A DNA stretch of 64,000 bases from Kitasatospora phosalacinea (GCF_000716545.1 NZ_JNWZ01000008.1:62001-126000), one strand, 5' to 3'; counted from the stretch's first letter, positions 36,593-47,598 are shown. A program made the numbers and translations. Notes: generated from the sequence alone by a model not told the origin.

Positions 36593-36661
36593 GCTTACGT
36601 TCCGGTAGCTGGTTCGGGTGAACGTATCTGCGCCGGTTGCGCCGTACGGTTTGTGACGCTC

Positions 36662-36694
36662 CATCATGGTTCGGTCCTAGTGACCGAAATGATG
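36662..36694. promoter_or_regulatory. Long inverted repeat upstream of the DUF485-symporter operon
   Basis: TTCGGTC-CTAGT-GACCGAA (36670-36688) is perfect. Outside it CATCAT (36662-36667) matches ATGATG (36689-36694), allowing a 2-base bulge, so arms reach 13 bp. It ends 2 bases before the proposed GTG. It could be an operator or an mRNA hairpin hiding the ribosome binding site. Confidence 0.6.
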
Positions 36695-36696
36695 AG

Positions 36697-37122
36697 GTGT
36701 CGGCTGTGGCGCAGCAGGAGAGAGTCGACTGGTGGGCCGGGGCCGCCTCCCGGCCCAGGGTGGTGGCGCAGCGGCGGGCCGCGGAGAGCGCGCCGCCGGA
36801 GGAACGGGCCGGGCGGGAGGTCTACCGCAGCGTCCAGGACAGCGAGGCCTTCCGGGAGATCCGGCGCGGCTACCGCTCGTTCGTCTTCCCGGCCAGCGCC
36901 GGGTTCCTGGCCTGGTACCTGCTGTTCGTGGTGGCCCAGGCGTTCGCGCCGGGGCTGATGCGCCAGCAGGTCGCCGGGCCGCTCAACCTGGCCTGGCTGC
37001 TCGGCCTCGGCCAGTTCGCCTCGACCTTCCTGCTCACCTGGCTCTACGCCCGCAACGCCCGCACCAAGCGCGACCGAGCCGCCCTCGAGCTGCGCTGGGA
37101 CACCCAGGACCAACTGCGATGA
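36697..37122 (+). CDS. DUF485 membrane protein
   Basis: The 141-residue protein has a soluble N-terminal half ending in VYRSVQDSEAFREIRRGYRSFVFP and two membrane helices (ASAGFLAWYLLFVVAQAFAPG and GLGQFASTFLLTWLYARNA), the typical DUF485 layout. DUF485 proteins are encoded immediately before acetate/pyruvate-type sodium-solute symporters (YjcH-ActP pairs), and here the next gene overlaps by 4 bases. The GTG at 36697 is the likely start; a GTG at 36706 in frame, 7 bases after GATGAGG, is an equally good alternative. Confidence 0.88.
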   Translation: MSAVAQQERVDWWAGAASRPRVVAQRRAAESAPPEERAGREVYRSVQDSEAFREIRRGYRSFVFPASAGFLAWYLLFVVAQAFAPGLMRQQVAGPLNLAWLLGLGQFASTFLLTWLYARNARTKRDRAALELRWDTQDQLR

Positions 37123-38723
37123 CCCCACACCCCAGCCACGGCCTCGCGGTGGCGCTGTTCGCCGTCGTCGTCGCCGTCACCCTGACCATCACCGTCTGGG
37201 TCGGCCGCCGCGGCCACGCCGCGGAGGACTTCTACGCCGGCGGCCGCGACTTCTCGCCGCTGCAGAACGGCTTCGCCCTCTCCGGCGACTACCTGTCGGC
37301 CGCCTCCTTCCTCGGCGTCACCGGCCTGATCGCGCTCTACGGCTACGACGGCGTGCTCTACAGCATCGGCTTCCTGGTCGCCTGGCTGGTCGTGCTGATG
37401 CTGGTCTCCGAACTCGTCCGCAACGCCGGCCGCTACACCCTGGCCGACGTGCTGGCGCTGCGGATGCGCCAGCGGCCGGTGCGCGCCGCGGCCGGCCTGG
37501 CCTCGATGGTCGTCACGCTGATGTACCTGATCGCGCAGATGGTCGGCGCGGGCAGCCTGGTCGCCCTGCTGCTGGGCACCGACAGCGGCGCCGCCAAGAC
37601 CTGGACCATCGTCGCCGTCGGCGGCCTGATGATCGTCTACGTGACGGTCGGCGGGATGCGCGCCACCACCTGGATCCAGATCGTCAAGGCGTTCCTGCTG
37701 GTGGCCGGTTCGGTGCTGCTCACGGTGCTGGTGGTGGCCCGCTTCCACGGCGACCTCGGCGCGCTGATGCACTCCGCCGCGCAGCACAGCGGCGTCGGCG
37801 ACAAGTACCTGCAGCCCGGCCTGAAGTACGGCTCCAGCCTGACCAGCCGGCTCGACTTCGTCAGCCTCGGCCTGGCACTGGTGCTCGGCACCGCGGGCCT
37901 GCCGCACATCCTCAGCCGCTTCTACACCGTGCCCACGGCACGGGCCGCGCGGCGCTCCACGATGTGGGCGATCGGCCTGATCGGCTGCTTCTACCTGATG
38001 GCGATCGTGCTCGGCCTCGGGGCCGGCGCGGTGGTCGGCGCCAAGTCGGTCAAGGCGGCGAACCCGGCCGGCAACACGGCCGTCCCGCTGCTCGCCCTGG
38101 ACCTCGGCGGCGGCCCGGACTCCACCTGGGGCCTGCTGCTGTTCGCGGTGATCTCCGCGATCGCCTTCGCCACCATCCTCGCCGTGGTCGCCGGCCTCAC
38201 CCTGGCCTCCTCCGCGGCCTTCGCCCACGACCTGTACGCGCGGGCCTGGCGGCGCCCCGGGAAGCGGCAGGTCTCCGAGCGCGAGGAGGTGATCGCGGCC
38301 CGGATCTCCGCGGTGGTGATCGGCGGCCTGGCGATCGTGCTCAGCCTGTTCGCGCAGAAGCTGAACGTCGCCTTCCTGGTCGGCCTGGCCTTCGCGGTGG
38401 CCGCCTCGGCGAACCTGCCGACCCTGCTGTACTCGCTGTTCTGGAAGCGGTTCACCACCCGCGGTGCGGTCTGGTCGGTGTACGGCGGTCTCGTCCCGGC
38501 GGTGGTGCTGGTGCTGTTCTCGCCGGTCGTCTCCGGAGCGAAGACCTCGATGCTGACCGGTGTCGACTTCCACTGGTTCCCGCTGGAGAACCCGGGGCTG
38601 GTCTCCATCCCGCTCGGCTTCCTGGCCGGCTGGCTGGGCACCGTCACGGACCGGGAGCGCGCGGACGAGGACGGCTTCGCGGAGCTGGAGGTGCGGGCCC
38701 TGACCGGCGCGGGGGCGGCGTAG
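37119..38723 (+). CDS. Sodium:solute symporter, ActP/MctC-like monocarboxylate permease
   Basis: The 534-residue SSS-family carrier has about 13 membrane helices. Family landmarks include DFYAGGRDFSPLQNGFALSGDYLSAASFLG near the N-terminus, VGGMRATTWIQIVKAF and GTAGLPHILSRFYTVPTARAAR, which align with acetate permease ActP and the actinobacterial monocarboxylate importer MctC. It likely imports acetate, pyruvate or propionate with sodium or protons. The ATG overlaps the DUF485 stop. A strong terminator follows. Confidence 0.92.
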   Translation: MTPHPSHGLAVALFAVVVAVTLTITVWVGRRGHAAEDFYAGGRDFSPLQNGFALSGDYLSAASFLGVTGLIALYGYDGVLYSIGFLVAWLVVLMLVSELVRNAGRYTLADVLALRMRQRPVRAAAGLASMVVTLMYLIAQMVGAGSLVALLLGTDSGAAKTWTIVAVGGLMIVYVTVGGMRATTWIQIVKAFLLVAGSVLLTVLVVARFHGDLGALMHSAAQHSGVGDKYLQPGLKYGSSLTSRLDFVSLGLALVLGTAGLPHILSRFYTVPTARAARRSTMWAIGLIGCFYLMAIVLGLGAGAVVGAKSVKAANPAGNTAVPLLALDLGGGPDSTWGLLLFAVISAIAFATILAVVAGLTLASSAAFAHDLYARAWRRPGKRQVSEREEVIAARISAVVIGGLAIVLSLFAQKLNVAFLVGLAFAVAASANLPTLLYSLFWKRFTTRGAVWSVYGGLVPAVVLVLFSPVVSGAKTSMLTGVDFHWFPLENPGLVSIPLGFLAGWLGTVTDRERADEDGFAELEVRALTGAGAA

Positions 38724-38744
38724 CCGGGGGACGCGGGGGCGGCA

Positions 38745-38774
38745 CCGGGGGCGCGGAGGGTTCCGCGCCCCCGG
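38745..38774 (+). terminator. Terminator of the symporter operon
   Basis: A 13-bp perfect stem, CCGGGGGCGCGGA with its complement at 38762-38774, has a GGGT loop. It lies between convergent genes and may act in both directions. Confidence 0.8.
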
Positions 38775-38775
38775 C

Positions 38776-38814
38776 GTCACGCGGTCGCGGTCACGCGGTC
38801 GAGGTCACGCGGTC
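38776..38814. repeat. Three tandem copies of an 11-bp motif at 14-bp period
   Basis: GTCACGCGGTC occurs at 38776-38786, 38790-38800 and 38804-38814. The last copy contains the stop codon of the minus-strand gene, so the other copies lie just past its 3-prime end and add further TGA triplets in other frames. Confidence 0.85.
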
Positions 38815-39710
38815 ACCGGGACGAGTTCCACGACGTCCATCCGGGACGGGGTGCCCGGGGCCTTGCCGCAGCTCTCCGGCCGGGGCGGCTCGCTCGCGGA
38901 CTCGGCGACGACGACCCGCCAGCGGCGACCGTCGGCGTGCCGGACGTCGACCGTCCAGGGCGAGCCGCCGGGGTGCTGGTGCAGCGTCAGGGCGTCGGCG
39001 GCGCTCTCGCCGGTCAGCTCGCGGACGGCCTGCTCGGCGGCCTGGGCCGGGCGTGGCCAGTAGGAGCGGCCGCGGGAGTGCGCGGGGACGGTGTGGCCGG
39101 CGGCGGTCGCCGCCAGCACCTCCTTCGCGGACTCGGCGGTGAGCCGCCCGTACGCGTAGCCGTGCGGCAGCACCAGCATGGTGGGGGAGAAGCGGTGCCC
39201 GCCGAGGTGGGTGACCTCCCAGACCTCGCTGTGGCCGGCCGCGGCGATCTCGGCGGCCAGCGGGCGGCCGAGCAGGGCGCAGCAGCGGTCGCGGCGGCCG
39301 TTGGTGCACACCAGGGCGATCGGGCCGCCGACGTGCGGGGCGCCGAAGGAGCCGTGGTCGCCCGCGCCGAGGGCGGCGAAGTCGAGGCCGAGCAGTTCGG
39401 CGGGGGAGGAGAGCCGCCCGCGGCGCACCCACGGGTCGGCGGGGGAGGTGTGGGCGAGCAGCACCTCGTGCCGGGCCGTGGTGTCGGTGTCGGCGTGCCG
39501 TCCGGGGCGGCGGACCAGGGCGATCCGGACGCCGGTGCCCTCGGTGGCGCGCTCCAGTTCGGCGCCGAGCCCGGGGTCGAGGTGGCTGCCGGTGAGCGCC
39601 CGCGCGCCCCAGGGGCCGGACTGTTCGAGCAGCAGCCAGGTGGTGGCGGTGGCCGCGGTGGCGCTCAGCGGTTCGGTCAGTTCGCGCGACAGCGTCGTAC
39701 AGGTGCTCAC
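38805..39710 (-). CDS. Sucrase/ferredoxin-like family protein
   Basis: The 301-residue protein carries the family signature CTNGRRDRCCALLGRPLA (thioredoxin-like ferredoxin region with clustered cysteines), preceded by ALVRRPGRH and followed by EVWEVTHLGGHRFSPTMLVLPHGYAYGRL. This is the sucrase/ferredoxin-like domain (PF06999 type), probably a 2Fe-2S protein of unknown cellular role. The early segment TWLLLEQSGPWGARAL is also typical. The GTG at 39710 (STCTTLSREL) is chosen on similarity of the start region; its ribosome binding site is weak and an ATG 25 codons upstream is possible. Confidence 0.85.
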   Translation of the reverse strand: MSTCTTLSRELTEPLSATAATATTWLLLEQSGPWGARALTGSHLDPGLGAELERATEGTGVRIALVRRPGRHADTDTTARHEVLLAHTSPADPWVRRGRLSSPAELLGLDFAALGAGDHGSFGAPHVGGPIALVCTNGRRDRCCALLGRPLAAEIAAAGHSEVWEVTHLGGHRFSPTMLVLPHGYAYGRLTAESAKEVLAATAAGHTVPAHSRGRSYWPRPAQAAEQAVRELTGESAADALTLHQHPGGSPWTVDVRHADGRRWRVVVAESASEPPRPESCGKAPGTPSRMDVVELVPVTA

Positions 39711-39847
39711 CCGGCCCACCCTACGTCCGCGCGGCCCTCCCGGGCACGGTGGTGCGCCCGCGGAGGGCCGGTGCGGCCGGGCCATGCCGGCCCGGATTGC
39801 CGGTAGTTGACGTTCTTTTGGGGGAGCCTTGAAGTTCTGCCTGCCTG

Positions 39848-40120
39848 GTGGGGTGGCTGTCGCACGGTGTGCCGGGGGTGCCCCGGCAGGTGGAACGGCG
39901 CCAGCGGATCGGGCTGCTGCCGCACCCGCCGCACCGCGGCCGGGGCGTCCGGCCGGAGCCGGTCCTCGCGATCGCCGCCCAGGACGGCCTGCGCGTCCGC
40001 TCCTACGAGTGCGGCGGCGGTCTCCTGCTGTCGACGACGCCGGTGGAGCGCCCCGGCCGGTACCCGATCGGTCGGTATCCGGTCGGCCGGTACCCGACGG
40101 CGTGCCGCTGGGTCCGCACC
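39848..40120 (+). pseudogene. Coding-like stretch without a stop before the parC terminator
   Basis: One forward frame from the GTG at 39848 keeps about 95 percent G or C in third codon positions through about 40120 (WLSHGVPGVPRQVERRQ, PVLAIAAQDGLRVRSYECGGG). It meets no stop before the 21-bp hairpin at 40121-40167 and is open until 40414, inside antisense parC. It contains GRYPIGRYPVGRYP, encoded by a tandem repeat. I do not recognise the product. It could be a decayed 5-prime gene remnant, a gene lacking its end, or composition only. The rest of the gap 39711-39847 holds the promoter region of the sucrase/ferredoxin-like gene. Confidence 0.3.
40055..40099. repeat. Three tandem copies of a 15-bp repeat
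   Basis: The units GGCCGGTACCCGATC, GGTCGGTATCCGGTC and GGCCGGTACCCGACG stand head to tail. The 15-bp length keeps reading frame, translating to GRYPI/GRYPV/GRYPT on the plus strand and YRPTG-type repeats on the other. Confidence 0.85.
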
Positions 40121-40167
40121 GACGCGGGAGGGGCGGGCACCCGAGTGGTGCCCGCCCCTCCCGCGTC
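40121..40167. terminator. Terminator of parC (minus strand), bidirectional shape
   Basis: A perfect 21-bp stem (40121-40141 with 40147-40167) has a 5-base loop and begins 17 bases beyond the parC stop on the minus strand. Confidence 0.85.
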
Positions 40168-40184
40168 CGGGGTCGCCCGCGGTG

Positions 40185-42635
<2,451 letters not shown>

Positions 42636-42871
42636 CGCTGCGGGGCTCCCTTGCGATACATGCGGTACATGGGGGTGGGCGGACGCGGGCGTGAACGCCC
42701 CCCATTGTGGACCCTCGGTGGGACACCGCCGGTCACCCGGGCCGCTTCCGCCGCTGGCGAACGCGCCCCGCGGCCGGACACCTGACGGCGCCGCCGGGCG
42801 TTGCACCACAATGGGGACGTCACACGCCCCCGGCCCGGACACTCCGGGACCGACGACGGGAAGGACCCCGC

Positions 42872-44209
42872 ATGGCCAACCCCGCGCCCGCAAGCGGCCT
42901 CGCCATCACCGAACACCGCCTGGCCAACGGCCTGCGGGTGGTGCTCTCCGAGGACCACCTCACCCCGGTCGCCGCCGTCTGCCTCTGGTACGACGTGGGT
43001 TCCCGGCACGAGGTCAAGGGGCGCACCGGCCTCGCCCACCTCTTCGAGCACCTGATGTTCCAGGGTTCGGCGAACGTCTCCAACAACGGGCACTTCGAAC
43101 TGGTCCAGGGCGCGGGCGGCTCGCTCAACGGCACCACCAGCTTCGAGCGCACCAACTACTTCGAGACCATGCCCGCCCACCAACTGGAGCTCGCGCTCTG
43201 GCTGGAGGCCGACCGGATGGGCTCGCTGCTCGCCGCGCTGGACGAGACGTCCATGGAGAACCAGCGCGACGTGGTGAAGAACGAGCGCCGCCAGCGGTAC
43301 GACAACGTGCCCTACGGCACCGCGTTCGAGAGGCTCACCGCCCTGTCCTTCCCGGACGGCCACCCCTACCACCACACCCCGATCGGCTCGATGGCCGACC
43401 TGGACGCCGCGACGCTGGAGGACGCCCGGACGTTCTTCCGCACCTACTACGCGCCCAACAACGCGGTGCTGTCGATCGTCGGCGACCTCGACCCGGAACA
43501 GACCGTCGCCTGGGTGGAGAAGTACTTCGGCTCGATCCCCGCCCACGACGGCAAGCAGCCGCCGCGCGACGGCGCCCTGCCGGAGACCATCGGCCGCGAG
43601 GTGCGCGAAGTCGTCCGCGAGGACGTCCCCTCCCGCGCGCTGATGGCCGCCTACCGGCTCCCGCACGACGGCACCCGCGAGGCCGACGCCGCCGACCTGG
43701 CGCTCACCGTCCTCGGCAGCGGCGAGTCCTCCCGGCTGTACAACCGGCTGGTGCGCCGCGACCGCACCGCCGTCGCGGCCGGCTTCGGCCTGCTGCGGCT
43801 GGCCGGCGCGCCCTCGCTCGGCTGGATGGACGTGAAGGCCGGCGGCGACGCCACGCTGGAGCAGATCGAGGCCGCCGTCGACGAGGAGCTGGCCCGCTTC
43901 GCCGCCGAGGGCCCCACCGCGGCCGAACTGGAGCGCGCCCAGGCCCAGATCGAGCGCGAGTGGCTGGACCGGCTCACCACGGTGGCCGGCCGCGCCGACG
44001 AACTCTGCCGCTACGCCGTCCTGTTCGGCGACCCGAAGCTGGTCAACAGCGCCCTGCCGAAGGTCCTCGACGTCACCGCGGAGGAGGTTCGGGCGGTCGC
44101 CGCCGCACGGCTGCGCCCCGACAACCGGGCCGTGCTGGTGTACGAGCCGACCACCGAGGACAGCGCCGACGGCGCCGCGAACGACGAGAACGAGGAGGCG
44201 GCGGCGTGA
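42872..44209 (+). CDS. M16 zinc metallopeptidase, active subunit
   Basis: The 445-residue peptidase has the inverted zinc motif HLFEH (HxxEH) at about residues 57-61 in [17 protein letters not shown], and a downstream [17 protein letters not shown] with the third ligand Glu. Like mitochondrial processing peptidase beta and PqqF relatives, it degrades or processes peptides within a closed chamber. The ATG at 42872 has GGGAAGGA at proper spacing. The stop overlaps the start of its paralogue (GTGA). No signal peptide, so probably cytoplasmic. Confidence 0.93.
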   Translation: MANPAPASGLAITEHRLANGLRVVLSEDHLTPVAAVCLWYDVGSRHEVKGRTGLAHLFEHLMFQGSANVSNNGHFELVQGAGGSLNGTTSFERTNYFETMPAHQLELALWLEADRMGSLLAALDETSMENQRDVVKNERRQRYDNVPYGTAFERLTALSFPDGHPYHHTPIGSMADLDAATLEDARTFFRTYYAPNNAVLSIVGDLDPEQTVAWVEKYFGSIPAHDGKQPPRDGALPETIGREVREVVREDVPSRALMAAYRLPHDGTREADAADLALTVLGSGESSRLYNRLVRRDRTAVAAGFGLLRLAGAPSLGWMDVKAGGDATLEQIEAAVDEELARFAAEGPTAAELERAQAQIEREWLDRLTTVAGRADELCRYAVLFGDPKLVNSALPKVLDVTAEEVRAVAAARLRPDNRAVLVYEPTTEDSADGAANDENEEAAA

Positions 44210-45594
44210 GCGACCACACCCCCGCGATGGAGTTCCACCCGCAGCCGCAGCCCGGCACCCCCACCCCATGGGCGTTCCCGGCGCCCGAGCGGTTCACCCT
44301 GGCCAACGGCCTGACGGTGCTGCGCTGCCACCGGCCCGGCCAGCAGCTGGTCGCCGTCGACATGGTGCTGGACGCGCCGCTGGCCGCCGAGCCCGAGGGC
44401 CTGGACGGCGTCGCCTCGATCCTGGCCCGGGCGCTGTCCGAGGGCACCGACACGCTCAGCGCCGAGGAGTTCGCCGGCGAGCTGGAGCGGGCCGGCGCCA
44501 CCCTGGACACCCACGCCGACCACCCGGCGATCCGGGTCTCGCTGGAGGTCCCGGCCTCCCGCCTGGAGCGCGGCCTGACCCTGCTCGGCGACGCGCTGCG
44601 CGCCCCCGCACTGCCCGCCGACGAGATCGAGCGGCTGGTCGCCAACCGCCTCGACGAGATCGTCCACGAGCAGGCCAACCCGGCCCGGCGCGCCGCCAAG
44701 GCGCTGTACGCCGAGCTGTTCCCGGCCGCCGACCGGCTGTCGCGGCCGCGCGCCGGCTCCACCGACACCGTCAAGCGGATCGACCGGGACGCGGTCGAGG
44801 CGTTCTACGACGCCCACCTGCGCCCGTCCACCGCCACCGCGGTGGTGGTCGGCGACCTCACCGGCGTCGACCTGCCCGCGCTGCTGGAGTCCACCCTGGG
44901 CCGGTGGAGCGCCGAGGCCCGGGAGCCGGCCGCGCACGGCCCGGTGGCCGGCGACGACACCGGGCGGGTGGTCATCGTCGACCGGCCCGGCTCGGTCCAG
45001 ACCCAGCTGCTGATCGGCCGGATCGGCCCGGACCGGCACGACCCGGCGTGGGCCGCGCAGGTGCTCGGCACCTACTGCCTCGGCGGCACCCTCACCTCCC
45101 GGCTGGACCGCGTCCTGCGCGAGGAGAAGGGCTACACCTACGGCGTGCGGGCGTTCGCCCAGGCACTGCGCTCGGCCGCCGACGGCTCCGGCCGCGGGCT
45201 GCTGGCGATCAGCGGCTCGGTGGACACCGGGTCGACCGCGCCCGCCCTCCAGGACACCTGGGCCATCCTGCGCAAGCTGGCCGCCGAGGGCCTGACCGAC
45301 GCCGAGCGGGAGGAGGCCGTGCAGTTCCTGGTCGGCGTCGCCCCGCTGAAGTTCGAGACGGCCGGCTCGGTCGCCGCCACCCTGGCCGACCAGGTCGAGC
45401 AGTACCTGCCCGACACGTACCAGGCGGACTTCTACCGGCGGCTGGCCGAGCTGGACACCGAGGCCGCGACCCGCGCCGTGGTCGCCGCGTTCCCGCCGGA
45501 CCGGCTGGTCACCGTGCTGGTCGGCGACGCCTCGGTGATCGCCGAGCCGGTCAAGGCGCTCGGCATCGGGGACGTCACGGTCGTCGCCAACTGA
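44206..45594 (+). CDS. M16 peptidase-like subunit lacking the zinc site
   Basis: The 462-residue paralogue of the preceding gene has the region corresponding to HxxEH reading DGVASILARALSEGT, without zinc ligands, so it is catalytically dead. It keeps the C-terminal R...Y element (REEKGYTYGVRAFAQ) that helps bind substrate in M16B heterodimers. It probably pairs with the active subunit as in processing-peptidase alpha/beta. The GTG start overlaps the upstream stop, consistent with equimolar production. A strong terminator follows. Confidence 0.92.
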   Translation: MSDHTPAMEFHPQPQPGTPTPWAFPAPERFTLANGLTVLRCHRPGQQLVAVDMVLDAPLAAEPEGLDGVASILARALSEGTDTLSAEEFAGELERAGATLDTHADHPAIRVSLEVPASRLERGLTLLGDALRAPALPADEIERLVANRLDEIVHEQANPARRAAKALYAELFPAADRLSRPRAGSTDTVKRIDRDAVEAFYDAHLRPSTATAVVVGDLTGVDLPALLESTLGRWSAEAREPAAHGPVAGDDTGRVVIVDRPGSVQTQLLIGRIGPDRHDPAWAAQVLGTYCLGGTLTSRLDRVLREEKGYTYGVRAFAQALRSAADGSGRGLLAISGSVDTGSTAPALQDTWAILRKLAAEGLTDAEREEAVQFLVGVAPLKFETAGSVAATLADQVEQYLPDTYQADFYRRLAELDTEAATRAVVAAFPPDRLVTVLVGDASVIAEPVKALGIGDVTVVAN

Positions 45595-45601
45595 TCCCGC
45601 C

Positions 45602-45645
45602 CGCCGAGGGTCCGACGGGGCGTCAGCCCCGCCGGACCCTCGGCG
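45602..45645 (+). terminator. Terminator of the M16 operon
   Basis: A 20-bp stem with one mismatch (45602-45621 with 45626-45645) and a GTCA loop starts 8 bases after the stop, followed by TTTCC. The remaining 300 bases to rtcB hold a -10-like TAGATG at 45693-45698 and no supported gene. Confidence 0.85.
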
Positions 45646-45946
45646 TTTCCCGGACCGCTTTAATGCCTTGCGCGCCGTCGGCCCGCCGTGGGTAGATGTT
45701 CCCGGCCGGGCGGCAGGCGCGCGGACCACGACACGGCGGAGGGAGGCGGTCACCATGCGGGTCGAGCCACGACGCTCCCCGAGGCTGCCCCTCCGTTGTT
45801 CGCCCACGGCTGCCTGAGCAGTCCTCGCGCGGCGCTCGCCCGCCGTCCCGCACGTCGGGCCCGCGGCCCCCTGATCATCCCCGCCGCCGCACCGGGCGCC
45901 TTCGTGCGGCACCATGAACCCATCCGACCCAGGAGGTCGAACACCC

Positions 45947-47140
45947 ATGTCGTACACCGAGGTACCCGGCGTCCGCGTCCCGATCCGGATGTGGACCGAC
46001 CCGGCCACCGTCGAGGGCCAGGCCATGCAGCAGCTGCGCAACATCAGCACGCTGCCCTGGCTGCACGGCCTCGCCGTGATGCCCGACGTCCACCTGGGCA
46101 AGGGCGCGACGGTCGGTTCCGTCATCGCGATGAAGGGCGCGGTCTGCCCGGCCGCGGTCGGCGTCGACATCGGCTGCGGGATGACGGCCGTGAAGTCCTC
46201 GCTCACCGCGAAGGACCTCCCCGACGACCTGTCGCGCCTGCGCAGCCGGATCGAGCGGGCCATCCCGGTCGGTCTCGGCCTGCACGCCGACCCGGTCGAC
46301 CCGGGCAAGCTGCACGGCCTGCCCACCGCCCGCTGGGACGACTTCTGGCAGCGCTTCGACGGCATCGCCCCCGAGGTGCACTGGCGGCGCGAGCGGGCCG
46401 CCCGGCAGATGGCGACGCTCGGCGGCGGCAACCACTTCATCGAGCTCTGCCTGGACGACGACGGCGCGGTCTGGCTGATGCTGCACTCCGGTTCGCGCAA
46501 CATCGGCAAGGAGCTCGCCGAGCACCACATGTCGATCGCCCGGGCGCTGCCGCACAACCAGGGCCTGATCGACCGCGACCTGGCGGTCTTCCTCGCCCGC
46601 ACCCCGGAGATGGACGCCTACCGCTCCGACCTGTTCTGGGCGCAGGAGTACGCCAAGCACAACCGGGCGCTGATGATGGTCCTGTTCCAGGACGCGGTCC
46701 GCCGCGAACTGCCCAGGGCCGGGGCCGCGTTCGGCGAGATGATCTCCTGCCACCACAACTACGTGGCCGAGGAGCGCTACGACGGCGTCGACCTGCTCGT
46801 CACCCGCAAGGGCGCGATCCGGGCCGGCTCCGGCGAGTACGGCATCATCCCGGGCTCGATGGGCACCGGCTCGTACATCGTGAAGGGCCTGGGGAACGCC
46901 GCCTCGTTCAACTCGGCCTCGCACGGCGCCGGCCGGAAGATGAGCCGCACCGCCGCCAAGAAGCGCTTCACCACGGCGGACCTGGCGGCGCAGACGGCGG
47001 GCGTCGAGTGCCGCAAGGACGCCGGCGTGGTCGACGAGATCCCCGGGGCGTACAAGCCGATCGAGAAGGTCATCGCCCAGCAGCGGGACTTGGTCGAGGT
47101 GGTCGCGCACCTCAAGCAGGTGATCTGCGTGAAGGGCTGA
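45947..47140 (+). CDS. rtcB: RNA-splicing ligase RtcB
   Basis: The 397-residue ligase joins RNA ends with 2-prime,3-prime-cyclic phosphate or 3-prime-phosphate to 5-prime-OH using GTP and manganese. Metal and guanylate motifs are complete: MPDVHLGKGATVG, VGVDIGCGM, GGGNHFIELC, HSGSRNIGK, CHHNYV, GSMGTGSYIV and the guanylated His in SHGAGRKMSR. It likely repairs or heals cleaved RNAs such as tRNAs after stress. The ATG at 45947 follows AGGAGG; an ATG 11 codons upstream in frame lacks a site. No archease, RtcA or regulator is adjacent, unlike proteobacterial rtc operons. Confidence 0.94.
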   Translation: MSYTEVPGVRVPIRMWTDPATVEGQAMQQLRNISTLPWLHGLAVMPDVHLGKGATVGSVIAMKGAVCPAAVGVDIGCGMTAVKSSLTAKDLPDDLSRLRSRIERAIPVGLGLHADPVDPGKLHGLPTARWDDFWQRFDGIAPEVHWRRERAARQMATLGGGNHFIELCLDDDGAVWLMLHSGSRNIGKELAEHHMSIARALPHNQGLIDRDLAVFLARTPEMDAYRSDLFWAQEYAKHNRALMMVLFQDAVRRELPRAGAAFGEMISCHHNYVAEERYDGVDLLVTRKGAIRAGSGEYGIIPGSMGTGSYIVKGLGNAASFNSASHGAGRKMSRTAAKKRFTTADLAAQTAGVECRKDAGVVDEIPGAYKPIEKVIAQQRDLVEVVAHLKQVICVKG

Positions 47141-47175
47141 CGGCCGGGCCCCTGGACGCGGGCCCTCCGGACGCG

Positions 47176-47454
47176 CTACGCCGCGGGCAGCTCGTCCAGG
47201 CCCTCCTGGACGAGCTTGGCGACGCGGTCGAGCGCGCTCTCGGCGCCGTCCGCGTCGGAGGCGAGGACGACGGTGTCGCCGCCGGCCGCGCCGAGGGCGA
47301 GGAGGCCGAGCATGGAGCCGGCGTTGACGGGGGCGCCGCCCTCCTTGGCGATGGTCATCGGGACGCCGGTGGAGGTGACGGCCTTGACGAAGACGGACGC
47401 GGGACGGGCGTGCAGGCCCTCGGCCCAACCGATGGTGACGCGGCGCTCAGCCAT
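47176..47454 (-). CDS. ptsH: Phosphocarrier protein HPr of the PTS
   Basis: The 92-residue HPr has the phosphorylation site His15 in GLHARPAS and the conserved NAGSMLGLLALGA loop with Ser47 at the position regulated by HPr kinase in Firmicutes; actinobacteria generally lack that kinase. HPr relays phosphate from enzyme I to sugar-specific IIA proteins such as those for N-acetylglucosamine and fructose. The ATG follows GAAAGG. A DasR-type palindrome lies 36-51 bases upstream, matching known control of pts genes by DasR in S. coelicolor. Confidence 0.95.
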   Translation of the reverse strand: MAERRVTIGWAEGLHARPASVFVKAVTSTGVPMTIAKEGGAPVNAGSMLGLLALGAAGGDTVVLASDADGAESALDRVAKLVQEGLDELPAA

Positions 47455-47469
47455 GAGAGGTGCCTTTCA

Positions 47470-47489
47470 GGTGGTGCAGGGTGGTGCAG
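47470..47489. repeat. Two tandem copies of a 10-bp repeat in the ptsH leader
   Basis: GGTGGTGCAG occurs twice head to tail between the dre site and the ptsH start codon. On the mRNA strand it reads CTGCACCACC twice. It is possibly a slippage product. Confidence 0.7.
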
Positions 47490-47505
47490 GGTTGTCTAGA
47501 CCAGT
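47490..47505 (-). promoter_or_regulatory. DasR-responsive element (dre) upstream of ptsH
   Basis: On the minus strand it reads ACTGGTCTAGACAACC, matching 13 of 16 positions of the dre consensus ACTGGTCTAGACCAGT with a perfect GTCTAGAC core. DasR, the GntR-family N-acetylglucosamine regulator, is known to bind such sites before pts genes in S. coelicolor; presence of dasR in this genome is assumed. Confidence 0.75.
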
Positions 47506-47598
47506 GTCGCACGCCGTCGCACTGCGGGCTCGGTGGCGGAGCGGCAGGGCCAGCGTGCCGTGCCCGGCACGCCTGGCGCCACCAGGCTCGCCGACGAC

